Of a DNA stretch of 64,000 bases, positions 53,090 to 64,000 are shown one piece after another. Position numbers and translations under genes: made by a program. A model generated the notes under the pieces. The model saw only the letters and a program-made list of their open reading frames with translations. It made no database searches and was not told the origin of the DNA. Numbering within the stretch: the stretch's first letter is position 1; each line of letters opens with the position of its first letter. This stretch comes from Mesostigma viride (lineage: Eukaryota; Streptophyta; Mesostigmatophyceae; Mesostigmatales; Mesostigmataceae): positions 1,601,452-1,665,451 of the forward strand of contig RPFO01000017.1 in NCBI GenBank assembly GCA_009746045.1, in the 5' to 3' direction.

Positions 53090-54555
53090 TTTGTGAGCTC
53101 ACGCTCGTTCTATCTATGACCTGCGGAAGTCTCAAAGGGGGAGGGGAGGCCGCAGTAGACAGGTCTGACTTGGTAGCCAGTACTAGGGGGGGGGGTACGG
53201 TGATGTGGGGGGGGGTACCGGGACGGTACTGTGGACCGGGTCCAATTTGTTTTTGGACCGGGGGCAGTCCTGTGGACCGGGGGCGGCGCGGCGCCACTGG
53301 CCTGTTGGTCAGTGGGCTGGCGTCCGCCACCCCACCTACGACTAGGTAGACGGTGGATACTTAGGGTTGTGGCGGGGCAACAACCACTCCTCTTTGCAGC
53401 TGTGTCGACGGCCCACTGACGGCGTGTGTGCACTGCTATGGCGGTGCCGAATGTAAATCACAGCTACCGGCCTCCGAATTATTATTCGGGGGCCTGGTTT
53501 ATTTAAGGTTATGACGGCTGCGCGACGGGGGTCGGCAGCACCCCAAGAACTTGCCGTTCGAAGTGCAGGCGGTAGCTGCCAGTGCCAGATTGTTTTATTT
53601 TTGCTCGCCCGTTGTACTCGCCACCCCGAGCTCGCGGGAGGGGTCTGGATAGACGCGGGAGTGACTCTTGATCGGACAACTAAAGCGGGGCAGTCGTGGT
53701 GCTTGGGTGGCAACAGCTACAGGCGGAGGGGGAATACGCCGCAGGCAAGTTCGTTGTGTATCGAATGCGCTGGGCCTGGCTAATGAATATCGTCAAGAAT
53801 AGTGCATGAGCGCGCTATACGAGCATGGGAAGAAGGGGGAATCGAGCCCCCAGGCCAGCACAGGAGCGGGGTGTCTGCAGCCCCAGCGCCAGGGGGGGCA
53901 GCATCCTAAACAGCCTAACATTTCCTCGTGCCAAGTGAGGCGACAGCGGCCGGCGGCCAGGGCGGAATGGCGGGGTCGTTGCCGCGTAATTTAAGCGGGG
54001 ACGAGTTGTTGGGACTGACGGTGCACAGCGGGGAAGGGGAAGGATGTTAGGGCGGGGCGATAGCGGATCCCAGACGCAGCTGCGTCATTGGGGTGCCGGG
54101 GGTGCTATGCCTGTGAAGAAAGGTGTACAAAGAATTGCCGAACCTTCAGGGGTGGCTGCCGAGGGCAGTGCCCACATGGGTGAGAACCCCCCCGTAGTGG
54201 GGGGTCCCTACGGGGATACTTTTGGCTTCCCCCTTGTATTGCCGCCTGGTTTAATGGAAGCACTGGTAGCGGCAGGGGACAAGGGGGGCGACGAGAAGTC
54301 TGGGCCATACGACAGCTTGCGGCCAAGTGGCCAGGTAGTGGGTACGGGATGTTACAAAGCCCAGGTCCTTTTGACTGGCCCAGGTCCTTATGACTGGTAT
54401 GTGATGTTTCGGCCCCTGTTGTGTGGCCTAGTTAGCTTAGAAACTGCAGATTCTTAGGTTAGCTAATGACTTGGACGTGTGCCTAACACGTATTTGTAAT
54501 AAACATGTTTCTCTGGCAGCCCCTCACTCCAATGGAACTAAAGCAGCAATTGGAT
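53090..54555 (+). mobile_element. 1.47-kb element 'T', full copy, first half of dimer 1
   Basis: Starts TTTGTGAGCTCACGCTCG and ends CAGCAATTGGAT. The boundaries are exact because the uninterrupted satellite sequence (ATGTACATACACCGTGC) exists at about 56620. There is no target duplication and no terminal inverted repeat. A 137-codon frame (54044-54457, VKKGVQRIAEPSGV...) is also open in the inverted copy, but no family is recognised. It contains a T-arm-like GGGGGCTCGATTCCCCC on the minus strand (about 53837-53853) and AATAAAC near its 3' end. Confidence 0.8.
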
Positions 54556-55106
54556 TTTGTGAGCTCACGCTCGTTCTATCTATGACCTGCGGAAGTCTCA
54601 AAGGGGGAGGGGAGGCCGCAGTAGACAGGTCTGACTTGGTAGCCAGTACTAGGGGGGGGGGGTACGGTGATGTGGGGGGGGGGTACCGGGGACGGTACTG
54701 TGTACCGGGTCCAATTTGTTTTTGGACCGGGGGCAGTCCTGTGGACCGGGGGCGGCGCGGCGCCACTGGCCTGTTGGTCAGTGGGCTGGCGTCCGCCACC
54801 CCACCTACGACTAGGTAGACGGTGGATACTTAGGGTTGTGGCGGGGCAACAACCACTCCTCTTTGCAGCTCCCACCCACCCACCCTTGCTGCCATGAGGA
54901 TGTTACAAAGCCCAGGTCCTTTTGACTGGCCCAGGTCCTTATGACTGGTATGTGATGTTTCGGCCCCTGTTGTGTGGCCTAGTTAGCTTAGAAACTGCAG
55001 ATTCTTAGGTTAGCTAATGACTTGGACGTGTGCCTAACACGTATTTGTAATAAACATGTTTCTCTGGCAGCCCCTCACTCCAATGGAACTAAAGCAGCAA
55101 TTGGAT
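54556..55106 (+). mobile_element. Deleted copy of element 'T', second half of dimer 1
   Basis: 551 bp: the first 313 bp and last 209 bp of the element joined by CCCACCCACCCACCC-TTGCTGCCATGAG. Lies head-to-tail after the full copy with the junction GGAT|TTTGTGAG. Confidence 0.8.
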
Positions 55107-57894
55107 ATACACCGTGCACGCAAGGGGCGGCTGCACACACACGTACATACACCGCGCATGCAAGGGACGGCTGCACACACACGTACACACACCATGCACG
55201 CAAGGGCCGGCATGCACACACACGTACATCCACCGCGCACGCAAGGGGCAACTGCACACACACGTACACACACCATGCACGGAAGGGGCGACTGCACACA
55301 CACGTACATACACCGCGCACGCAAGGGGCGACTCCACACACACTGGAATACACAGCGCACGCAAGGGACGCCTGCACACACACGTCAACACACCGCGCAC
55401 GCAAGGGGCGGCTGCACACACATGTCCATCCACCGCGCACGCAAGGGGCGGCTGCACACACACGTACATACATCGCGCACGCAAGGGGCGGCAGCACACA
55501 CATGTACACACACCATGCACGCAAGGGGCGGCTGCACACACACGTACATCCACCGCGCACGCAAGGGGCGGCTGCACACACATGTACATCCACCGCGCAC
55601 GCAAGGGGCGAGTGCAAACACATGTACATACACCGCGCACGCAAGGGACGCCTGCACACACACGTACACACACCATGCACGCTTGGGGCGACGGCACATG
55701 TACATCCACCGCGCACGCAAGGGGCCGCATGCACACACACGTACATACACCGCGCACGCAAGGGGCGGCTGCACACACATGTACACACACCATGCACGCA
55801 AGGGGCGGCTGCACACACACGTACATACACCGCGCACGCAAGGGGCGGCTGCACACACACGTACATACACCATGCACGCAAGGGGCGGCTGCACACACAC
55901 GTACATACACCGCGCACGCACGGGGCAACTGCACACACACGTACACACACCATGCACGCAAGGGGCGGCTGCACACACACGTACATACACCGCGCATGCA
56001 AGGGGCGGCTGCACACACACGTACACACACCATGCACGCAAGGGCCGGCATGCACACACACGTACATCCACTGCGCACGCAAGGGGCAACTGCACACACA
56101 CGTACACACACCATGCACGGAAGGGACGGCTGCACACAAACGTACATACACCGCGCACGCAAGGGCCGGCTGCACTCACATGTACATACACCATGCACGC
56201 AAGGGGCGGCTGCACACACATGTACATACACCATGCACGCAAGGGGCGAGTGCACACACACGTACATACACCGCGCACGCAAGGGACGGCTGCACACACA
56301 CGTACACACACCATGCACGCAAGGGCCGGCATGCACACACACGTACATCCACCGCGCACGCAAGGGGCAACTGCACACACACGTACACACACCATGCACA
56401 GAAGGGACGGCTGCACACAAACGTACATACACCGCGCACGCAAGGGCCGGCGGCACTCACATGTACATACACCATGCACGCAAGGGGCGGCTGCACACAC
56501 ATGTACATACACCATGCACGCAAGGGGCGAGTGCACACACACGTACATACACCGCGCACGCAAGGGACGGCTGCACACACACGTACACACACCATGCACG
56601 CTTGGGGCGACGGCACTCACATGTACATACACCGTGCACGCAAGGGGCGGCTGCACACACACGTACATACACCGCGCATGCAAGGGACGGCTGCACACAC
56701 ACGTACACACACCATGCACGCAAGGGCCGGCATGCACACACACGTACATCCACCGCGCACGCAAGGGGCAACTGCACACACACGTACACACACCATGCAC
56801 GGAAGGGGCGACTGCACACACACGTACATACACCGCGCACGCAAGGGGCGACTCCACACACACTGGAATACACAGCGCACGCAAGGGACGCCTGCACACA
56901 CACGTCAACACACCGCGCACGCAAGGGGCGGCTGCACACACATGTCCATCCACCGCGCACGCAAGGGGCGAGTGCACACACACGTACATACATCGCGCAC
57001 GCAAGGGGCGGCAGCACACACATGTACACACACCATGCACGCAAGGGGCGGCTGCACACACACGTACATCCACCGCGCACGCAAGGGGCGGCTGCACACA
57101 CATGTACATCCACCGCGCACGCAAGGGGCGAGTGCAAACACATGTACATACACCGCGCACGCAAGGGGCAACTGCCCACACATGTACATCCACCGTGCAC
57201 GCAAGGGCTGGCTGCACTCACATGTACATACAGCGCGCATGCAAGGGGCGGCTGCACACACACGTACACACACCATGCACGCAAGGGCCGGCATGCACAC
57301 ACACGTACATACACCGCGCACGCAAGGGGCGGCTGCACACAAACGTCCATCCACCGCGCACGCAAGGGGCGGCTGCACACACACGTACATAAACCGCGCA
57401 CGCAAGGGGCAAGTGGAAAAACATGTACATCCACCGCGCACGCAAGGGGCAACTGCACACACACGTACATACACCGCGCACGCAAGGGGCGGCTGCACAC
57501 ACACGTACACACACCATGCACGCAAAGGCCGGCATGCACACACACGTACATACACCGCGCACGCAAGGGGCGGCTGCACTCACATGTACACACACCATGC
57601 ACGCAAGGGGCGGCTGCACACACACGTACATACACCGCGCACGCAAGGGGCGGCTGCACACACACGTACACACACCATGCACGCAAGGGCCGGCATGCAC
57701 ACACACGTACATACACCGCGCACGCAAGGGGCAACTGCACACACACGTACACACACCATGCACGGAAGGGGCGACTGCACACACACGTACACACACCGCG
57801 CACGCAAGGGGCGACTCCACACACACTGGAATACACCGCGCACGCAAGGGGCGGCTGCACACACACGTACACACACCATGCACGCAAGGGCCGG
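55107..57894. repeat. 40-bp satellite, block 2, with a 1.5-kb higher-order period
   Basis: About 70 units. The sequence from 55107 is repeated from about 56635 with the same run of variants (CGTGCACGC, then CGCGCATGC, AAGGGCCGGCATG, GGGGCAACTG, CGGAAGGGGCGACTG, CACTGGAATACACAG), showing a higher-order block of about 1.53 kb. Frames up to 981 codons are artefacts. Confidence 0.95.
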
Positions 57895-58438
57895 ATCCAA
57901 TTGCTGCTTTAGTTCCATTGGAGTGAGGGGCTGCCAGAGAAACATGTTTATTACAAATACGTGTTAGGCACACGTCCAAGCCATTAGCTAACCTAAGAAT
58001 CTGCAGTTTCTAAGCTAACTAGGCCACACAACAGGGGCCGAAACATCATAACCAGTCATAAGGACCTGGGCCAGTCAAGAGGACCTGGGCTTTGTAACAT
58101 CCCTCATGGCAGCAAGGGTGGGTGGGTGGGAGCTGCAAAGAGGAGTGGTTGTTGCCCCGCCACAACCCTAAGTATCCACCGTCTACCTAGTCGTAGGTGG
58201 GGTGGCGGACGCCAGCCCACTGGCCAAAACCAGGCCAGTGGCGCCGCGCCGCCCCTGGTCCACAGGACTGCCCCCGGTCCACAAACAAATTGGACCCGGT
58301 ACACAGTACCGTCCCCCCCCCACGAACTACCGTACCCCCCCCCCTCGTACCACCAAGTCAGACCTGTCTACTGCGGCCTCCCCTCCCCCTTTGAGACTTC
58401 CGCAGGTCATATAGATAGAACGAGCGTGAGCTCACAAA
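57895..58438 (-). mobile_element. Deleted copy of element 'T', second half of dimer 2
   Basis: Same internal deletion and bridge as at 54556-55106, in opposite orientation. Starts (plus strand) ATCCAATTGCTGC right after CAAGGGCCGG. Shares small variants with its own full-length partner rather than with dimer 1. Confidence 0.8.
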
Positions 58439-59896
58439 ATCCAATTGCTGCTTTAGTTCCATTGGAGTGAGGGGCTGCCAGAGAAACATGTTTATTACAA
58501 ATACGTGTTAGGCACACGTCCAAGCCATTAGCTAACCTAAGAATCTGCAGTTTCTAAGCTAACTAGGCCACACAACAGGGGCCGAAACATCATAACCAGT
58601 CATAAGGACCTGGGCCAGTCAAGAGGACCTGGGCTTTGTAACATCCCGTACCCACTACCTGGCCACTTGGCCGCAAGCTGTCGTATGGCCCAGACTTCTC
58701 GTCGCCCCCCTTGTCCCCTGCCGCTACCAGTGCTTCCATTAAACCAGGCGGCAATACAAGGGGGAAGCCAAAAGTATCCCCGTAGGGACCCCCCACTACG
58801 GGGGGGTTCTCACCCATGTGGGCACTGCCCTCCGCAGCCACCCCTGAAGGTTCGGCAATTCTTTGTACACCTTTCTTCACAGGCATAGCACCCCGGCACC
58901 CCAATGACGCAGCTGCGTCTGGGATCCGCTATCGCCCCGCCCTAACATCCTTCCCCTTCCCCGCTGTGCACCGTCAGTCCCAACAACTCGTCCCCGCTTA
59001 AAGTACGCGGCAACGACCCCGCCATTCCGCCCTGGCCGCCGGCCGCTGTCGCCTCACTTGGCACGAGGAAATGTTAGGCTGTTTAGGATGCTGCCCCCCC
59101 TGGCGCTGGGGCTGCAGCCACCCCGCTCCTGTGCTGGCCTGGGGGCTCGATTCCCCCTTCTTCCCATGCTCGTATAGCGCGCTCATGCACTATTCTTGAC
59201 GATATTTATTAGCCAGGCCCAGCGCATTCGATACACAACGAACTTGCCTGCGGCGTATTCCCCCTCCGCCTGTAGCTGTTGCCACCCAAGCATCACGACT
59301 GCCCCGCTTTAGTTGTCCGATCAAGAGTCACTCCCGCGTCTATCCAGACCCCTCCCGTGAGCTCGGGGTGGCGAGTACAACGGGCGAGCAAAAATAAAAC
59401 AATCTGGCACTGGCAGCTACCGCCTGCACTTCGAACGGCAAGTTCTTGGGGTGCTGCCGACCCCCGTCGCGCAGCCGTCATAACCTTAAATAAACCAGGC
59501 CCCCGAATAATAATTCGGAGGCCGGTAGCTGTGATTTACATTCGGCACCGCCATAGCAGTGCACACACGCCGTCAGTGGGCCGTCGACACAGCTGCAAAG
59601 AGGAGTGGTTGTTGCCCCGCCACAACCCTAAGTATCCACCGTCTACCTAGTCGTAGGTGGGGTGGCGGACGCCAGCCCACTGGCCAAAACCAGGCCAGTG
59701 GCGCCGCGCCGCCCCTGGTCCACAGGACTGCCCCCGGTCCACAAACAAATTGGACCCGGTACACAGTACCGTCCCCCCCCCACGAACTACCGTACCCCCT
59801 CCCCTCGTACCACCAAGTCAGACCTGTCTACTGCGGCCTCCCCTCCCCCTTTGAGACTTCCGCAGGTCATAGATAGAACGAGCGTGAGCTCACAAA
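58439..59896 (-). mobile_element. 1.46-kb element 'T', full copy, first half of dimer 2
   Basis: Opposite orientation to the copy at 53090. Ends GAGCTCACAAA directly before CTGCACACAC, so joining the flanks recreates a normal satellite unit. A frame matching the one at 54044-54457 is open at 58590-58904 on the minus strand. Carries variants such as CCTGGTTTTGGCCAGTGG absent from dimer 1. Confidence 0.8.
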
Positions 59897-61789
59897 CTGC
59901 ACACACACACGTACATACACCGCGCACGCAAGGGGCGGCTGCACACACACGTACACACACCATGCACGCAAGGGCCAGCATGCACACACACGTACATCCA
60001 CCGCGCACGCAAGGGGCAACTGCACACACGTGTACACACACCATGCACGGAAGGGACGGCTGCACACAAACGTACATACACCGCGCACGCAAGGGCCGGC
60101 TGCACTCACATGTACATACACCATGCACGCAAGGGGCGGCTGCACACACATGTATATACACCATGCACGCAAGGGGCGAGTGCACACACACGTACATACA
60201 CCGCGCACGCAAGGGACGCCTGCACACACACGTACACACACCATGCACGCTTGGGGCGACGGCACATGTACATCCACCGCGCACGCAAGGGGCGAGTGCA
60301 CACACACGTACATCCACCGCGCACGCAAGGGGCGGCTGCACACACATGTACACACACCATGCACGCAAGGGGCGGCTGCACACACACGTACATACACCAT
60401 GCACGCAAGGGGCGGCTGCACACACACGTACACACACCATGCACGCAAGGGGCGGCTGCACACACACGTACATACACCGCGCACGCAAGGGCCGGCATGC
60501 ACACACACGTACATACACCGCGCACGCAAGGGGCGGCTGCACACACACGTCCATCCACCGCGCACGCAAGGGGCGGCTGCACACACACGTACATAAACCG
60601 CGCACGCAAGGGGCGAGTGGAAAAACATGTACATCCACCGCGCACGCAAGGGGCAACTGCACACACACGTACACACACCATGCACGGAAGGGGCGGCTGC
60701 ACACACATGTACATACACCATGCACGCAAGGGGCGGCTGCACTCACATGTACATACACCGCGCGTGCAAGGGGCGGCTGCACACACACGTACATACACCA
60801 CGCACGCAAGGGCCGGCATGCACACACACGTACATCCACCGCGCACGCAAGGGGCGAGTGCACACACACGTACATACACCGCGCACGCAAGGGCCGGCTG
60901 CACACACACGTACACACACCATGCACGCTTGGGGCGACGGCACTCACATGTACATACACCGCGCACGCAAGGGGCGGCTGCACACACACGTACACACACC
61001 ATGCACGCAAGGGACCGCATGCACACACACGTACATACACCGCGCACGCAAGGGGCGGCTGCACACACACGTACATACACCGCGCACGCAATCAAGGGGC
61101 GAGTGCACACACACGTACATACACCGCACACGCAAGGGCCGGCATGCACACACACGTACATCCACCGCGCACGCAAGGGGCGGCTGCACACACACGTACA
61201 TACACCGCGCACGCAAGGGGCGGCTGCACTCACATGTACACACACCATGCACGCAAGGGGCGGCTGCACACACACACGTACATACACCGCGCACGCAAGG
61301 GGCGGCTGCACACACACGTACACACACCATGCACGCAAGGGCCGGCATGCACACACACGTACATCCACCGCGCACGCAAGGGGCAACTGCACACACATGT
61401 ACACAAACCATGCACGGAATTAAGGGACGGCTGCACACAAACGTACATACACCGCGCACGCAAGGGCCGGCTGCACTCACATGTACATACACCATGCACG
61501 CAAGGGGCGGCTGCACACACATGTACATACACCATGCACGCAAGGGGCGAGTGCACACACACGTACATACACCGCGCACGCAAGGGACGCCTGATCACAC
61601 ACGTACACACACCATGCATGCTTGGGGCGACGGCACATGTACATCCACCGCGCACGCAAGGGGCGAGTGCACACACACGTACATCCACCGCGCAACCACG
61701 GGGCGGCTGCACTCACATGTACACACACCATGCACGCAAGGGGCGGCTGCACACACACGTACATACACCGCGCACGCAAGGGGCGGCTG
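59897..61789. repeat. 40-bp satellite, block 3
   Basis: About 47 units. It contains two 4-bp insertions breaking the register (GCAATCAAGGGG at about 61087, GGAATTAAGGG at about 61420). The array is cut by the LTR element at 61790. Confidence 0.95.
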
Positions 61790-62452
61790 TGTCAGAGGTG
61801 AATTTCACCCTGTGTGCCCAACTGCCTGTTTACATTTGTAGTGTCTGGCCATCATCTTGTAAACGGAGGTATTAGGGTTGCGTCCCTAACAATCGCACCC
61901 GCCTGCCGTCTTTCTGGCCGATAATTAAATAGGCTTGGTAGGGCCTGCCGTGAGCTTTCCGGCACAACTTACAGCACTGAATATAGTGCAGTATAGCAAA
62001 AGTTATGTAGTGCCGAAGTTGTAATTCCGGCACAATACTTTGCGTACCTTAGGTGCCGACGGTACTATCCTCGGCCGAATATTCCGTGTTGGATATTTCG
62101 TATGACTGAATCCAGTTCTAGATGCATTGTATGCCGTGTTAGTTGCTTGACATCTGGCGTTCTCCTAATCGTCAATTGTATAATCGACAGCTGGCAACTT
62201 GTGCAGAATATTCTAGAACGTGCACCGCTGCCCCAATGTGCCTTGATAAGGAAGTGACACACCTACGTTGCACTTACCTTGCAGTCCGAGCCCAGTGTGG
62301 CTATGGATGCTATGGTCCCCACCCGGGAACCGCACCATGGCTTTGGCGGTGAAACGGTGGCAGTCCGTAACCTAAATATGCAATGAATAAACTGATTATC
62401 AATTGTCTCAATCAGTCTTGACGACCAAGGAATTATATGAAAATTTCTGACA
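61790..62452 (+). repeat. 5' LTR of the short element
   Basis: TGTCAGAGG...TTTCTGACA, 663 bp; holds AATAAAC near its 3' end. Nearly identical to 63344-64000, indicating recent insertion. Confidence 0.85.
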
Positions 62453-63343
62453 CAAAGCCATTACAGAATTCACCCTATGGACGTCAATTAGCGAGACCCG
62501 CCTGAAAATGGCGAGAGACGTAATGTATTTCATGCATTATTATGGTTCGGAAGTTCGCGGCCGTGAGTCGCGTAATATTTGCTGGTCAGGCGTCTTGTTG
62601 AAGTCCTGCTGGCCAGCGCGTTTCCTGGAACCAGTCGCGGCTGGAGTCGCGGAAGTTTATATAAAACAATTTCCAGAATATTTCACATGTCGTCAGGCGT
62701 CGTTGGTTGAAGCCGGAGCCACATAATGAGCTCAGGTTCAAATCCTGCGGCCGGCGATGTCGCAAGCTAATTTTTTGGTATTTTTTCGGGCAACGCAGCG
62801 TGGAGCTGCGAATTTTTGTGCCGGAACCTGTCACTGGCCTATGCCAGTATGGGGAGTATGTGGTCGGTTGACCGGACGTTCATCGCGGGATTAATAAGAC
62901 GTGCATAGTCCACGCAGATGCCCAATGCGAAAACGAGGGGATCAGACCGAGAGTAGGCGTTCAGGCCGGGAGCAACTTTTTGCACCGAGTATCGCCGCCA
63001 TTACCACCTGCACGATCAAAGTGCTACTCCACCAAGACCAATAATTCTTTGCTGCTTCATCGAGCCAAGTTCGGCAATGCATCCAAGACGACATCAACTT
63101 TTATGCTGCGTTTTTCCAGGAATGGTTTGGCCGTGGCCCTTGCCACGAGCAATGTGTTTTCTTCCCCGTGCTGATAGCAATGGTAGCACTGTTTTGACGG
63201 GCTAGCCATGTAAGGGGGGGTGTCAGAGTATGTTTATACCTGGCTGCCCTACCTAGCTTTTAGGCCCTTGCCTGAATTGAGGGGGGAGAGACTGTTTGCC
63301 CTACCTGCGTAGTGTCTTCACTTTAGGCATTGTGCAAGGGGGG

Positions 63344-64000
63344 TGTCAGAGGTGAATTTCACCCTGTGTGCCCAACTGCCTGTTTACATTTGTAGTGTCT
63401 GGCCATCATCTTGTAAACGGAGGTATTAGGGTTGCGTCCCTAACAATCGCACCCGCCTGCCGTCTTTCTGGCCGATAATTAAATAGGCTTGGTAGGGCCT
63501 GCCGTGAGCTTTCCGGCACAACTTCCAGCACTGAATATAGTGCAGTATAGCAAAAGTTATGTAGTGCCGAAGTTGTAATTCCGGCACAATACTTTGCGTA
63601 CCTTAGGTGCCGACGGTACTATCCTCGGCCGAATATTCCGTGTTGGATATTTCGTATGACTGAATCCAGTTCTAGATGCATTGTATGCCGTGTTAGTTGC
63701 TTGACATCTGGCGTTCTCCTAATCGTCAATTGTATAATCGACAGCTGGCAACTTGTGCAGAATATTCTAGAACGTGCACCGCTGCCCCAATGTGCCTTGA
63801 TAAGGAAGTGACACACCTACGTTGCACTTACCTTGCAGTCCGAGCCCAGTGTGGCTATGGATGCTATGGTCCCCACCCGGGAACCGCACCATGGCTTTGG
63901 CGGTGAAACGGTGGCAGTCCGTAACCTAAATATGCAATGAATAAACTGATTATCAATTGTCTCAATCAGTCTTGACGACCAAGGAATTATATGAAAATTT
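63344..64000 (+). repeat. 3' LTR of the short element, truncated by window edge
   Basis: Matches 61790-62446; about 6 bp of the expected end (CTGACA) lie beyond the window. Confidence 0.85.

Larger units (their letters stand above)
61790..64000. mobile_element. Short LTR element without coding capacity (TRIM/LARD-like), right end outside window
   Basis: Direct repeats 61790-62452 (663 bp) and 63344-64000 (cut by the window) begin TGTCAGAGGTGAATTTCACC; the complete one ends AAATTTCTGACA. These are TG...CA termini within a short inverted repeat TGTCAGA/TCTGACA. A G-rich polypurine tract (GCAAGGGGGG) precedes the second LTR, so the element is oriented rightwards. The 0.89-kb interior has no protein frame. 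It contains a T-arm-like CAGGTTCAAATCCTG (about 62733-62747) and a second tract plus TGTCAGAG start at 63213-63228. Inserted in satellite block 3. Confidence 0.8.

Noticed and set aside
54044-54457. 137-codon frame of element T as a gene
   Set aside because: Also open in the second copy, but no recognisable domain and strong composition bias; mentioned under the element only.
51403-57967. Very long open frames (498-981 codons) encoding CTHTYIHRARKGRLHTHVHTP-like repeats on both strands
   Set aside because: They arise because a stop-free 40-bp satellite keeps all frames open; the same DNA is open on both strands and phases.
62684-62756. Complete tRNA gene around CAGGTTCAAATCCTG
   Set aside because: No matching 5' acceptor strand or D-arm at the right distance.

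Overview
The window looks like nuclear DNA of a plastid-bearing eukaryote, most likely an alga, that carries a giant-virus-like gene island and has been heavily invaded by mobile and satellite DNA. The plastid link is a decayed AT-rich rpoB fragment at 7058-7488. The virus-like character rests on short, closely packed intronless genes at the left end: a GGLT...DL / VSKxKS basic protein, tandem paralogues with a shared upstream box, RING-like and CCCH zinc proteins, a coiled-coil protein and a small membrane protein. It also rests on families further right (F-box, MYND, N-terminal C..C..C..H modules) that are commonly expanded in nucleocytoplasmic large DNA viruses (NCLDV). No hallmark gene (capsid, polymerase B, packaging ATPase) lies in the window, so the viral origin is an inference.

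Layout. 1-6.3 kb: compact virus-like genes on both strands. 6.3-7.5 kb: gene-free DNA and the plastid fragment. 7.7-16.2 kb: minus-strand genes, several frameshifted, separated by a 14-bp palindrome (CCAACGGCCGTTGG), plus a duplicated 1.5-kb element at 9.5-11.6 kb. 16.4-20.1 kb: a 208-bp tandem array with one palindrome per unit, split by a TTAA-flanked element. 21.1-32.2 kb: an F-box gene split by a 10.2-kb Ty1/copia-type retrotransposon. 32.6-34.3 kb: a MYND gene and a small nuclear-type protein. 34.4-43.4 kb: purine microsatellite, then an 8.6-kb minisatellite of about 29 bp. 43.4-48.4 kb: an intron-containing transposase-like gene broken by a fold-back cluster and a second TTAA element. 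48.8-51.3 kb: TG-rich repeats. 51.4-61.8 kb: three blocks of a 40-bp satellite interrupted twice, in opposite orientation, by a head-to-tail dimer of a 1.47-kb element. 61.8-64 kb: a short LTR element without coding capacity.

The insertion history can be read directly. At four places (F-box gene A, F-box gene B, and two sites in the transposase-like gene), removing the inserted element and one copy of its target duplication brings the flanking codons back into frame. The genes were therefore intact before the insertions. The same palindrome occupies the noncoding gaps of the virus-like genes, every unit of the 208-bp array and all three introns of the transposase-like gene, so it marks noncoding DNA across about 39 kb. 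It was not seen in the first 9.3 kb. Many remaining frameshifts sit in or near G or C homopolymers, so some may be assembly errors rather than true decay.
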